DNA of 64,000 nt from Bacteroidota bacterium (GTDB taxonomy: Bacteria; Bacteroidota; Bacteroidia; Chitinophagales; BACL12): NCBI GenBank assembly GCA_016715425.1, contig JADKAC010000007.1, forward strand, positions 62,001 through 126,000, given 5' to 3'. The number at the start of each line of letters is the position of its first letter. The first letter of the stretch is position 1. Positions 9,490 through 17,774 of the stretch are shown here, one piece after another. The position numbers were made by a program, and so were the translations under genes. Under the pieces are notes generated by a model. That model searched no databases and was not told the origin of the DNA. It worked only from the letters and a program-made list of their open reading frames with translations.

Positions 9490-9630
9490 GTCAATGGTCT
9501 ATGTTCTATGTCAATTGTTTTTGTCAATGGTCAAAGTTTTTTGTCAATGTTCCATGTCAATAGTCAAAGTTTTTTTTCGCCAACTGCCAATAGCTAATAG
9601 CCAATAGCTAATAGCTAATAACCAACAGCC
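9490..9630. repeat. Heptad-period tracts between ychF and the delta-60 gene
   Basis: Successive seven-base units run GTCAATG, GTCTATG, TTCTATG, TCAATTG (9490-9517), with related units at 9543-9569. Then come GCCAACT, GCCAATA, GCTAATA, GCCAATA, GCTAATA, GCTAATA, ACCAACA (9579-9627). The last tract ends about ten bases from the ychF stop codon and keeps perfect 7-base register. T-rich spacers separate the sub-tracts. No protein or stable hairpin is evident. Confidence 0.8.
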
Positions 9631-9640
9631 ATTTTAAAAA

Positions 9641-10738
9641 CTAAACATTAAATCTGAAATGCATTACATCACCATCCTGCACCACATATTCTTTTCCTTC
9701 CACATTTAATTTTCCGGCTTCTTTACATGCAGCTTCACTACCGTATTTTATGTAGTCGGCAAAGTGAATTACTTCTGCACGGATAAATCCTTTTTCAAAA
9801 TCTGTATGAATTACACCCGCTGCTTGTGGTGCTAACATGCCTTTATGAATTGTCCATGCACGCACTTCTTTTTCTCCCGCTGTAAAATAAGTTATCAAAT
9901 CAAGCAGATGATATGCCGACCTAATTAATTGATTTAATCCACTTTCTTTTAAACCGATATCTTCCAAAAACATTTGCTTGTCTTCATAACTATCTAACTG
10001 CGCAATTTCTGCTTCAATATTTGCAGAGATAATTATCACTTCTGCTTGCTCATCTTTCACTGCTTCTTTCAATGTATCTACAAATGCATTACCCGAATGA
10101 ATTTCTTTTTCATGCACATTGCACACATAAATTACAGGCTTTGTAGTTAGCAGAAATAAATCATCTAATATTTTTTTTCCATCTTCATCCAATTCTAAAC
10201 TGCGACCACTTTTTCCTTGTTCAAGATGTGCTTTACAGGCGGTTAATACTTCAGTAATTTTCTTTGCTTCTTTATCGCCGATATTAGCAGCTCTTGCATA
10301 TTTTGTTAAGCGACTTTCTACAGTTTCTAAATCCTTTAATTGTAATTCAAAATCAATAATTTCTTTATCACGCACTGGATCTACATTGCCATGCACATGC
10401 ACAATATTATCATCTTCAAAACAGCGAATCACATGAATGATGGCATCTGTTTCTCTGATGTTTGCTAAGAATTTATTTCCCAAGCCCTCCCCTTTACTTG
10501 CACCTTTTACTAAGCCTGCAATATCTACAAACTCAATATTGGTAGGCAATAAATTTTGAGGTTGCACAATATCAGCCAATTGAATTAAACGATTATCCGG
10601 CACTGTAACCACTCCAATATTTGGTTCTATAGTACAGAATGGAAAATTAGCTGCTTGTGCCTTAGCACTGCTTAATGCATTAAACAAAGTTGATTTACCC
10701 ACATTTGGCAAACCGACAATACCACATTTCAAACCCAT
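9641..10738 (-). CDS. ychF: Redox-regulated ATPase / GTPase YchF (OLA1 family)
   Basis: 365 residues, the normal YchF length. The P-loop GLPNVGKST is at residues 9-17, switch II VDIAGLVKGASKGEGLGNKF lies around 70-89, and the specificity motif is the altered YVCNVHEKE (about residue 205), consistent with ATP preference. The C-terminal TGS domain begins around residue 280 and contains ITYFTAGEKEVRAWTIHKG and ends DVMHFRFNV. YchF binds ribosomes and modulates stress responses. It is probably monocistronic, with its own TATCTTTG promoter box upstream. Confidence 0.96.
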   Translation of the reverse strand: MGLKCGIVGLPNVGKSTLFNALSSAKAQAANFPFCTIEPNIGVVTVPDNRLIQLADIVQPQNLLPTNIEFVDIAGLVKGASKGEGLGNKFLANIRETDAIIHVIRCFEDDNIVHVHGNVDPVRDKEIIDFELQLKDLETVESRLTKYARAANIGDKEAKKITEVLTACKAHLEQGKSGRSLELDEDGKKILDDLFLLTTKPVIYVCNVHEKEIHSGNAFVDTLKEAVKDEQAEVIIISANIEAEIAQLDSYEDKQMFLEDIGLKESGLNQLIRSAYHLLDLITYFTAGEKEVRAWTIHKGMLAPQAAGVIHTDFEKGFIRAEVIHFADYIKYGSEAACKEAGKLNVEGKEYVVQDGDVMHFRFNV

Positions 10739-10755
10739 AATTAAAAATTGATCGG

Positions 10756-10763
10756 CAAAGATA
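10756..10763 (-). promoter_or_regulatory. Candidate -7 box (TATCTTTG) for ychF
   Basis: On the minus strand TATCTTTG, an exact TAnnTTTG match, ends 18 bases before the ychF ATG, a plausible distance for a short leader. No convincing -33 TTTG is seen. Confidence 0.5.
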
Positions 10764-10892
10764 ACATAAGTAAAAAGATGACTTCGCTTTTAGCTGAATG
10801 TTTTAAATCACGAACTATAATCGTATTAAAAATGTAACAAGTGGAATATTCCGGTTTATTCAATCATCGGCTTCGTAACTTTACAACCTACT

Positions 10893-11999
10893 ATGGCATT
10901 TGGCATCAATAAAAGAAGAATTCAAAAAGCAATTCGCAGATTAAGTAGTCTGCCCGGCGGCATTAATTTTTTTAAATACACTTCCAATAAAATTCACGGT
11001 TCTTATTTAAAGGCAATTGGCAGTACTCGCATTCCACATCCATCATCAATCATGTTGGAGGTGACTAATCATTGTAATTTAAAATGTATTACCTGCCCCA
11101 GAGAATATCAATTTGGTGAAGAGATGGCAAAAGGTTTTATGGATCTCAATCAATTAAAAAAGATTATTGATCAGGCGTATCCGTATGTGGATTCAATTGG
11201 ATTAACCGGATTGGGTGAAACATTATTATACAAACAATTACCAGATGCACTTGAATATATTCGTTCAAAAAATAAAGGAATAATCACTACAATTTCAATC
11301 AATGCACATTTACCAAACAGTATTGAATTAGTAAAATTAATTGCAGATAAATTGGATACTTTACAAATATCTATGGATGGTATCGGCGATATTTATGAGA
11401 ATGTGAGATTGCGCAGCGATTACACATTATTTTATGATAATGTAAAAGCTATTGTTGAACATTGTAAGGACAAACGAGCAGATGTAATGTTCAACTTTGT
11501 TGCTATAAAAGAAAATTATCACACAATGGCAGAAGTAATTGAAGTGGCGGCAGAGTTAGGTGTGAGTGATGTAAATATTACACCTTTTAATGTGGCAGCA
11601 GTTACAGCACATTCAATTGATTATTATGATTTCTTTCATACAGAAGAATTTAAAAATGAATTGCGACGTGCAAAGAAAAAAGCAGATAGTTTAAAACAAG
11701 TACACCTCACTATCTGGGATATTAAATCCAAAAATGAATTTAAAAAATGTCATCTTCCATGGAGTCATTTTTATATTAGTTGGGATGGATATGCAACACC
11801 ATGTTGCGCAAAACCATTTCCGAAAATTCTAAACTTCGGAAATGTATTCGACGATGGTTTAATGTATTGTTTAAATTCACCCGGCTATCTTGAATTTCGC
11901 AAAATGTGGCTTGAAAATAAAGTACCTGATTTTTGCAAAAAATGCCACATGGTAGATTTAAAACCGATTGATATAGATTTTGATGTGGAGGTAAATTGA
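10893..11999 (+). CDS. Radical SAM protein with SPASM-type C-terminus
   Basis: 368 residues. The radical SAM cluster motif CNLKCITC places cysteines at 61, 65 and 68, followed by GLTGLGETLL (about residue 110), the GGE-like SAM-binding motif in altered form. The C-terminal third has further cysteines (CHLPW, ATPCCAKPF, FCKKCHM), a pattern of SPASM/twitch auxiliary Fe-S clusters. Such enzymes modify peptides, sugars or lipids, and no precursor peptide is visible nearby. A TAACTTTA box ends only nine bases before the ATG, so the leader may be very short. The substrate is unknown. Confidence 0.85.
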   Translation: MAFGINKRRIQKAIRRLSSLPGGINFFKYTSNKIHGSYLKAIGSTRIPHPSSIMLEVTNHCNLKCITCPREYQFGEEMAKGFMDLNQLKKIIDQAYPYVDSIGLTGLGETLLYKQLPDALEYIRSKNKGIITTISINAHLPNSIELVKLIADKLDTLQISMDGIGDIYENVRLRSDYTLFYDNVKAIVEHCKDKRADVMFNFVAIKENYHTMAEVIEVAAELGVSDVNITPFNVAAVTAHSIDYYDFFHTEEFKNELRRAKKKADSLKQVHLTIWDIKSKNEFKKCHLPWSHFYISWDGYATPCCAKPFPKILNFGNVFDDGLMYCLNSPGYLEFRKMWLENKVPDFCKKCHMVDLKPIDIDFDVEVN

Positions 12000-12046
12000 T
12001 ATTATTTAGAAATCATTTTAATATTCCTTTTTTAATTCTTAATAAT

Positions 12047-12260
12047 TGGTTTGACCCACTCCTTACTCTCCCTTAAAAGGGAGAGCGATACATTATCTTT
12101 CTTTTGATATTTGGATTCATCTTGATATTTTGGCTTTCTATTTTAGATAAATAAAAACTAATTATTTAAACCTGAAATACTATAGAATCACTGCATAAAC
12201 GTCTTCCCGTGCCTTCGGTAGGTAAACTGTTTAAGGGAAGATAAGTGATGGGTCAAATCA
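12047..12260. mobile_element. MITE-like non-coding element with imperfect terminal inverted repeats
   Basis: A 29-base end at 12047-12075 (beginning TGGTTTGACCCA) matches the reverse complement of 12232-12260 at 23 of 29 positions by eye. Just inside the left end lies a perfect palindrome CTCTCCCTT-AA-AAGGGAGAG (12066-12085). The interior is AT-rich with no ORF. No clear target-site duplication is visible; both flanks are AATA-rich. It fills most of the 307-base gap after the radical SAM gene. It could alternatively be a structured 3' end. Confidence 0.45.
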
Positions 12261-12306
12261 AATAAAATCTTCGTGTAATAATATTCAGATTAGTAGTAAT
12301 TTGATA

Positions 12307-12528
12307 TTATTTCTTCAATATTTCCTGCCAGATAAATAATCCTGTAATCATTAAAAATCCGATAAGAAATAACCATTTGAATCGGTAGCGACTGCGCTTA
12401 AAAAGTGTTTCTAATTTTTGTTGAGATGCGAAAGGTAATCTCACAATATTCCACATCCATAAAGTACCTGCAAAAAAGAATACCATTAAAACAATATCCT
12501 TTACAAGATCAAGTGTATCAGCATGCAT
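12307..12528 (-). CDS. Small two-helix membrane protein of unknown function
   Basis: 73 residues with two hydrophobic helices (about 10-28 and 50-68) separated by a basic loop (KLETLFKRSRYRFKW), suggesting an inner-membrane hairpin with a cytoplasmic basic loop. It begins only three bases after the M23 peptidase stop codon, so it is almost certainly co-translated with that gene. I do not recognise the family. Confidence 0.6.
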   Translation of the reverse strand: MHADTLDLVKDIVLMVFFFAGTLWMWNIVRLPFASQQKLETLFKRSRYRFKWLFLIGFLMITGLFIWQEILKK

Positions 12529-12531
12529 AAT

Positions 12532-13881
12532 TTAAATACCGATTGAAGAAGGAATTAAAAATTGAATTGCAGGAAGCACTCCTAACGTATCGAGCATTAC
12601 GATATATTCATGTATTACTTTTTCTTCAGGTGCAAGATTTACGGGTGTATTTTCCAGTATGCGCATCTCTTTTCCTGCCATTGCACGATAAGTATCTAAC
12701 ATAGCAGCTTTCACTGGAAATGATGGTGGAATTTTTTCCTGAAACGGATCTACCTGCACACCATTTTTCCAAAAGCGATAACACAAATGTGGCCCGGTTG
12801 CTAATCCTGTGCTGCCAACATAACCAATCACTTCACCTTGAGTAACACGATCACCTTTACTTAATCCACTTGCAAACTTGCTCATGTGTAAATACTGAGT
12901 AGTGTAGGTTGCATTGTGTTTAATCTTCACATAATTACCATTACCTGATGTATATCCTTTTTCAATTACAGTCCCATCCCCTACAGTATAAATCGGTGTT
13001 CCTGTCGGTGCAGCATAATCAGTTCCGAGATGTGCTTTAAATCTTTTTTGAACTGGATGAAAACGATTCTTGGAATATTTAGAACTGATACGTGTATATT
13101 TTAACGGTGCTTGTAAAAATGCTTTTTTCAAACTTTTTCCCGTCTCATCAAAATATCCTGTTACACCATCTTGAGTATATTGAAATGCATAAAAATCTGA
13201 GTTACGATGTTGCATATAAGCCGCATGTACAGAATCAATTCCTACATATTCTCCATCTACATAAATTTCAGAATAATAGAGTTTAAAAATATCTCCTCTG
13301 TTTACTTTATAGAAGTCAAGATTATATGCAAATATTTCAGCAAGTGCATTGGCCAATATAGGATCTGCTTCATGCGCAACTAATGTTTCATAAACAGACC
13401 CTTCAATTACACCACCGACACTGCGCATTTTTGTTTCAACAGGTTTTTTACCTGCATAACATTTTACATTATCATCTGTAAAATTGAAAACAGCATAATC
13501 AATTTTATTTTTTTCATAAATAAAATGTGTAGCACTTCCTTTATCATCTGTAATAATGCAATAGGTGTTGCCAGAAATAATTTTACCCGCATCAAGGATT
13601 TGATTGTAAGCAGCCATCTGATGGATTTTATCAGAAGAAATTCCATATGGTGCCAACATACCAGATATTACTTGTCCGGATTTCACTGTTTCAAAATGTA
13701 CATCATCACTATCAGCAGGTATATTATAAATCATTTGCAAAGGCTCGGCAGAAACAGCATGAATTACAGAAGTGCGTGCATCTGATAAATCGCCATCATA
13801 AGTGCTTATCATGGCAATGCTACCAATGAATATCGAAAAAATAATTACAAAGGGAATATATTGTTTGATTTTATCTACCAT
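12532..13881 (-). CDS. M23 family peptidoglycan DD-metallopeptidase
   Basis: 449 residues. An N-terminal membrane anchor (about 9-27) is followed by a LysM-like/OapA-like region (about 60-110) and a C-terminal LytM/M23 domain. The zinc and catalytic residues are visible: HLGTDY (H284, D288), YLHMS (H332) and HLCYRF (H365). Such enzymes cut peptide cross-links of peptidoglycan, usually in cell division or growth; all key residues are present, so it is probably active. It is followed by a small membrane protein three bases downstream. Confidence 0.92.
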   Translation of the reverse strand: MVDKIKQYIPFVIIFSIFIGSIAMISTYDGDLSDARTSVIHAVSAEPLQMIYNIPADSDDVHFETVKSGQVISGMLAPYGISSDKIHQMAAYNQILDAGKIISGNTYCIITDDKGSATHFIYEKNKIDYAVFNFTDDNVKCYAGKKPVETKMRSVGGVIEGSVYETLVAHEADPILANALAEIFAYNLDFYKVNRGDIFKLYYSEIYVDGEYVGIDSVHAAYMQHRNSDFYAFQYTQDGVTGYFDETGKSLKKAFLQAPLKYTRISSKYSKNRFHPVQKRFKAHLGTDYAAPTGTPIYTVGDGTVIEKGYTSGNGNYVKIKHNATYTTQYLHMSKFASGLSKGDRVTQGEVIGYVGSTGLATGPHLCYRFWKNGVQVDPFQEKIPPSFPVKAAMLDTYRAMAGKEMRILENTPVNLAPEEKVIHEYIVMLDTLGVLPAIQFLIPSSIGI

Positions 13882-14071
13882 CGTTTGGATTATGCTTGTA
13901 AAATTAATGTATAATGACCAAGTTCATATTTTAGTATTTGACACACAGTATTTGTTTCCACAATCATTAAATAGAGTTGTCTATAATTTTGTAATGAAGT
14001 AATATCTCTGTCAAAAAAAATTAATTATTTAAAAAGTAATTCTAACAAAACAAAGTAATTTTTGAAATAAC

Positions 14072-14668
14072 TTAATTACAGATTGCAGACAATTGTTGAT
14101 GCACATTCATCACCTGAGGTATAAGCATTGTGTTGCCATCATTAATAATTATATAATCGGATAAGGCTGCTTTCTCCGCTTCACTCCATTGATTTTTCAT
14201 TCTTTGTTTCACTGCATTTTCTGAAATAGTATCACGACGCATCACTCTTTCAATGCGCAATATTTCAGGAGCGGTAACACAAATTATTTTATCTAAGGAT
14301 TTATAGGAGCCGCTTTCAAAAAGCAACGCTGCTTCTTTTAAAATATAAGCGGAAGATGCATGTTGATGCATCCATAAATTGGAATCTTGCAATACAGCAG
14401 GATGAATAATAGCATTGTATTTTGCAAGCAAATCAGAATCAGAAAAAACAAGTGTTGCTACTAATTTGCGATTTAATATTCCTTCATCTGAATATACATT
14501 ATTGCCAAGCAAGTTTTTTACAGCGGCGATTACATCATCATTTGACTGAAGAATTATTTTTGCCCTTTCATCCGCATAATAAACCGGTATTCCCAAAGTA
14601 GCAAACAAGTGGCACACTAAAGTTTTCCCACTGCCAATTCCTCCGGTAATTCCTACATGTAAAGCCAT
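14072..14668 (-). CDS. coaE: Dephospho-CoA kinase
   Basis: Start placed at the ATG at 14668 (MALHVGITGGIGSGKT), which gives the standard N-terminus; an upstream ATG would add five residues. The P-loop GGIGSGKT is at 8-15, followed by FATLGIPVYYADERAK with the conserved YYAD, then a lid-like region (RIERVMRRD). The length, 198 residues, is normal. The enzyme phosphorylates dephospho-CoA to CoA in the last biosynthetic step. It is the last gene of the dehydrogenase-nusB-DUF1573-yajC series but is separated from yajC by a terminator-like hairpin. Confidence 0.93.
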   Translation of the reverse strand: MALHVGITGGIGSGKTLVCHLFATLGIPVYYADERAKIILQSNDDVIAAVKNLLGNNVYSDEGILNRKLVATLVFSDSDLLAKYNAIIHPAVLQDSNLWMHQHASSAYILKEAALLFESGSYKSLDKIICVTAPEILRIERVMRRDTISENAVKQRMKNQWSEAEKAALSDYIIINDGNTMLIPQVMNVHQQLSAICN

Positions 14669-14683
14669 ATTGTAAAATTGCAT

Positions 14684-14720
14684 AAAAAAAAACCACGTAT
14701 CGGATTAACCAATACGTGGT
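14684..14720 (-). terminator. Intrinsic terminator between yajC and coaE
   Basis: On the minus strand ACCACGTAT (14720-14712), an 11-base loop and ATACGTGGT (14700-14692) form a perfect 9-bp stem, followed at once by a run of eight T (14691-14684). This is a textbook rho-independent terminator or attenuator for transcripts coming from yajC. It ends only about 16 bases before the coaE start codon. Confidence 0.8.
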
Positions 14721-14741
14721 AAAATATTTCTGAAAAAATTA

Positions 14742-15086
14742 TCAGGCTTGCACGCCCTTGCGATTAAGCATGTTCTTAGTATATTCCATTGAAATCACGG
14801 CTTTTTCAATACGTAATTTCACATTATTATCTACTTCTATCAAATAAGTTTCGTCATCTACTTTTAATACTTTGCCATGCACTCCACCTATGGTAACTAT
14901 TTTGTCACCGGGTTTAATTTCATTCACAAAATTTTTCTGATCCTTTGCTTTTTTTGATTGCGGACGAATCATAAAAAAATAAAGTATCACAAAGAACAAC
15001 AGGAAAAAAATAATAGTTGTGTAGCTTGACCCTGATGAAGATTCTCCTCCACTTGGCGCCATTAATAACATTGATTGTAATTGCAT
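14742..15086 (-). CDS. yajC: Preprotein translocase subunit YajC
   Basis: 114 residues. A single transmembrane helix (about 23-42, FFLLFFVILYFFMIRPQ) ends in the signature MIRPQSKKAKDQ, followed by the soluble domain with LKPGDKIVTIGG-like ikPGDKIVTIGGVHGKV. YajC associates with SecDF at the inner membrane and assists protein export. It starts five bases after the DUF1573 gene stop and lies in the usual Bacteroidota neighbourhood nusB-DUF1573-yajC-coaE. Confidence 0.95.
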   Translation of the reverse strand: MQLQSMLLMAPSGGESSSGSSYTTIIFFLLFFVILYFFMIRPQSKKAKDQKNFVNEIKPGDKIVTIGGVHGKVLKVDDETYLIEVDNNVKLRIEKAVISMEYTKNMLNRKGVQA

Positions 15087-15091
15087 AATAT

Positions 15092-15577
15092 TTATTGTTT
15101 ATCTTTTGGAACCACCACAATACCTTTCACTTTAATTCTGTTTTCGTTAGGTATTGTATTGGCGGTAATGGTTACTGTTTTATTGAAAGCATCTTTGCGA
15201 CCTTCGCTATTATACGACACTTTTATTACTCCGCTTTCACCGGGTTTAATCGGCTCTTTCGGATATTCCGGAACGGTGCATCCGCAGCTTGCTCTCGCTG
15301 AAGCAATGATAAGATCACTCTTGCCTGTATTTGAAAATTTAAATTCTGTTGTTGCAATTTCTCCCTGAATAATTTCACCAAAATCATGAATGTCTCTTTC
15401 AAAAAGCATCACAGGTGCTTTATCGGCATTAACAGTCCCTTCCGCAGAATTTGAATTCTGTATAAGGTCGGTATCTAGCAAGTCATCATCCTGAGCGTTC
15501 TTTTCATTTTTACAGGATGAAATTAAAAGTGTGCTTGCCACTATTGTAATAATTATAAATAATTGTTTGATATTCAT
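15092..15577 (-). CDS. DUF1573 lipoprotein
   Basis: Start chosen at the ATG at 15577 (MNIKQLFIIITIVASTLLISSC); another ATG lies nine bases upstream. The signal ends in a lipobox LISSC, so the mature protein is probably lipid-anchored. The DUF1573 (HYDIN/ASH-like, Ig-fold) domain covers about residues 55-160: ERDIHDFGEIIQGEIATTEF, then ASCGCTVPEYPKEPIKPGES with the characteristic SCGCT. The role is unknown; the family is conserved between nusB and yajC in this phylum. Ten bases separate the nusB stop from the upstream ATG. Confidence 0.88.
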   Translation of the reverse strand: MNIKQLFIIITIVASTLLISSCKNEKNAQDDDLLDTDLIQNSNSAEGTVNADKAPVMLFERDIHDFGEIIQGEIATTEFKFSNTGKSDLIIASARASCGCTVPEYPKEPIKPGESGVIKVSYNSEGRKDAFNKTVTITANTIPNENRIKVKGIVVVPKDKQ

Positions 15578-15595
15578 AGCATGCAAATTTAAAAT

Positions 15596-16540
15596 TTATT
15601 CAACTAAACCTCTTCCGGTTTTTATGATTTCACCCGAAGAGCGCAATTCGGTCATTATTTTATCCAACACACCATTAATAAATTCTTTGCTTTTGGGAGT
15701 GCTGTAAATCTTAGATATATCCAGATATTCATTAATAGTAACTTTCACCGGAATAGTGGAAAGATGTATAAATTCGGTTATCGCCATTTTCATCAAAATT
15801 CTGTCAATCATGGAAATTCTATCCAATTCCCAATTTTCCAATTTTGCTTCCACCATTTTATCAAAACGCTTATCCTCCAGCATTGTTTTTATCAAGAGTT
15901 GATTGGAGAACGTTTTTTCTTCATCACTGATTTTAAATTCAAATAGATCGGGCTTATCCGTTGAAGAATATGGAATAGCTTTTAATACTTCCACAATTAA
16001 ATCAACCACAATAAATTCATCATCATTCCAGGTAGGAATAATATCTTCCATGTGTTGATCAAAATATTCATTCAGGAATAAAAATTTATGCAGACAATTT
16101 TGAATTACAGCAAATTGCTCCTGTTGGGTATGCTCTTCTTTAGATATATAATTTATATACCAGTCGGCTTGTTTTAATTGTCCGTAAATCACGTTTACAA
16201 TTTCCTCATCCAATAAAGTCATGAGTTTTTCTTTCCTTAATTTTTGTTGGAAATAAGGATCCTTATTCAGAAATTCAATAATATAATTGCGAGTAAACAC
16301 AGTAGAAAATTTTAAATCCTCTTCCGTAGGTAAATATTTATTGCGTTTGCGATTAGCCTCTGCTTCCACCCTCTCAGCAAGTTGTGTTAGAAAATATAAA
16401 TTATACAGCAATGCCCTGAATGCATTATAAATACTTGCATCCAATTGCTTCACCGCAACAGTTGTGTTATTACTTCCTAACTGCATTGACATATACAACA
16501 CCTGCATCGTTTTAATGCGCAACCCTCTTCTGCTCAGCAT
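15596..16540 (-). CDS. nusB: Transcription antitermination factor NusB (long Bacteroidota form)
   Basis: 314 residues, about twice E. coli NusB, as is normal in Bacteroidota, where an extra N-terminal helical region precedes the NusB domain. The start MLSRRGLRIKTMQVLYM is typical. The C-terminal half carries the NusB fold, with WELDRISMIDRILMKMAITEF (about 238-258) and the KVTINEYLDISKIYSTPKSKEFINGVLD motif. NusB binds boxA RNA with NusE to support rRNA transcription. It lies in the minus-strand run dehydrogenase-nusB-DUF1573-yajC. Confidence 0.93.
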   Translation of the reverse strand: MLSRRGLRIKTMQVLYMSMQLGSNNTTVAVKQLDASIYNAFRALLYNLYFLTQLAERVEAEANRKRNKYLPTEEDLKFSTVFTRNYIIEFLNKDPYFQQKLRKEKLMTLLDEEIVNVIYGQLKQADWYINYISKEEHTQQEQFAVIQNCLHKFLFLNEYFDQHMEDIIPTWNDDEFIVVDLIVEVLKAIPYSSTDKPDLFEFKISDEEKTFSNQLLIKTMLEDKRFDKMVEAKLENWELDRISMIDRILMKMAITEFIHLSTIPVKVTINEYLDISKIYSTPKSKEFINGVLDKIMTELRSSGEIIKTGRGLVE

Positions 16541-16578
16541 TTCAATGAAACTTTATTATTTTACTAAACAATGAATTA

Positions 16579-17661
16579 TTATAAATTTCTACTTAAATCT
16601 GCAACAGCGGCAATACGTTCTTCAGCCAATTGTATAGCTGCTTGTTGAGTTGTAATTTTCTTTGCATCCGCTGCTTTAAAAATATCCAGTGTTCTGCCAA
16701 AAATTACTTCTGCTTTTTGATAAGCACGTTCTCTATTATAGCCTTCTAATTCCACATAACAATTTATTAATCCGCCGGCATTAATTAAAAAATCAGGCGC
16801 ATATAAAATATTACGCTCAATCAATCTCTTGCCATGCTTTGCTTCATCTTTTAATTGATTGTTTGCGGCACCTGCAATGATGCTGCATTTAATTACATCA
16901 ATAGTATCATCATTAATTGTAGCACCCAAAGCACATGGCGCATAAATATCCATATCCGTTTTATATACCTGATCAATTGGAATTACAGTTACTTTATGTT
17001 TATCTGTAATTGCTTTAATTCTATCGTCGTGAATATCAGAAATCATAATCTCTGCACCTTCTTTCACAAGATTTTCTACAAGATAAAACCCCACATGCCC
17101 AACACCTTGCACCAATACTTTTTTACCTTTCAGACTATCACTACCAGATTGATGTTTCGCCGCCGCTTTCATACCCAAATATGTTCCATAAGCAGTTACA
17201 GGAGAAGGATCGCCACCACCACCTAAATGTTCTGGTTTGCCGGCAACAAATTCAGTTTCCATTGCAATATATTCCATATCGCCGGTGCTGGTTCCTACAT
17301 CTTCAGCAGTGATATATTTACCATTCATGCTGTTTACATATTTGCCATAGCTGCGAAATAAAGATTCTCTGTTATGCAGACTTTTTGAATCGCCAATAAT
17401 CACCGCTTTACCACCACCTAAATTTAAACCACTGATTGCCGCTTTATATGTCATGCCACGAGAAAGTCGCAACACATCTACAATTGCATCTGCTTCAGAG
17501 GTATAATTCCAAAAACGTGTTCCGCCTAAAGCAGGACCGAGCACTGTATTATGAATTCCAATAATTGCCTTGAGGCCTGATGCGGGGTCTGAGCAAAAAA
17601 CTAATTGCTCATGATTCATTTCTTGCATGGATGCAAATATTTCACCTTTTTCTAACTGCAT
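16579..17661 (-). CDS. Glu/Leu/Phe/Val dehydrogenase (leucine dehydrogenase type)
   Basis: I start at the ATG at 17661, giving 360 residues as in the family; the open frame extends to 17760, but that extension would be hydrophobic and spans a promoter box. Residues follow as HEQLVFCSDPASGLKAIIGIHN, GPALGGTRFW, MTYKAAISGLNLGGGKAVI (substrate-binding Lys) and the NAD-binding loop GVGHVGF (about residue 180). It oxidatively deaminates branched-chain or related amino acids with NAD+, linking to branched-chain fatty-acid precursors. Exact substrate preference is not determinable. Confidence 0.92.
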   Translation of the reverse strand: MQLEKGEIFASMQEMNHEQLVFCSDPASGLKAIIGIHNTVLGPALGGTRFWNYTSEADAIVDVLRLSRGMTYKAAISGLNLGGGKAVIIGDSKSLHNRESLFRSYGKYVNSMNGKYITAEDVGTSTGDMEYIAMETEFVAGKPEHLGGGGDPSPVTAYGTYLGMKAAAKHQSGSDSLKGKKVLVQGVGHVGFYLVENLVKEGAEIMISDIHDDRIKAITDKHKVTVIPIDQVYKTDMDIYAPCALGATINDDTIDVIKCSIIAGAANNQLKDEAKHGKRLIERNILYAPDFLINAGGLINCYVELEGYNRERAYQKAEVIFGRTLDIFKAADAKKITTQQAAIQLAEERIAAVADLSRNL

Positions 17662-17701
17662 ATTAATTTCCGGATATAATGAACTTATGATTATTTCGGC
17701 G

Positions 17702-17709
17702 CAAAGATA
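17702..17709 (-). promoter_or_regulatory. Candidate -7 box (TATCTTTG) for the dehydrogenase operon
   Basis: On the minus strand TATCTTTG matches TAnnTTTG and ends 40 bases before the ATG at 17661. Its position inside the open extension upstream argues that the shorter start is the true one. Confidence 0.5.
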
Positions 17710-17774
17710 AACCAATATTGCAGCCATAAAAATATCAACAAGTGCTTTGCTTATATTCATTTTAAATTTGCAGG

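Noticed and set aside
15081..15368. 95-residue frame on the plus strand opposite the DUF1573 gene
   Set aside because: It is antisense to a well-supported lipoprotein gene with a conserved SCGCT motif and domain.
16855..17226. 123-residue plus-strand frame opposite the dehydrogenase
   Set aside because: Antisense to the NAD-binding domain of a well-conserved enzyme; the composition (runs of Ile, Asn and Cys) is typical of a shadow frame.
17662..17760. N-terminal extension of the dehydrogenase (NISKALVDIFMAAILVYLC)
   Set aside because: A hydrophobic extension is not expected in this cytoplasmic family, and it would contain an exact TATCTTTG promoter box 40 bases before the conventional start.
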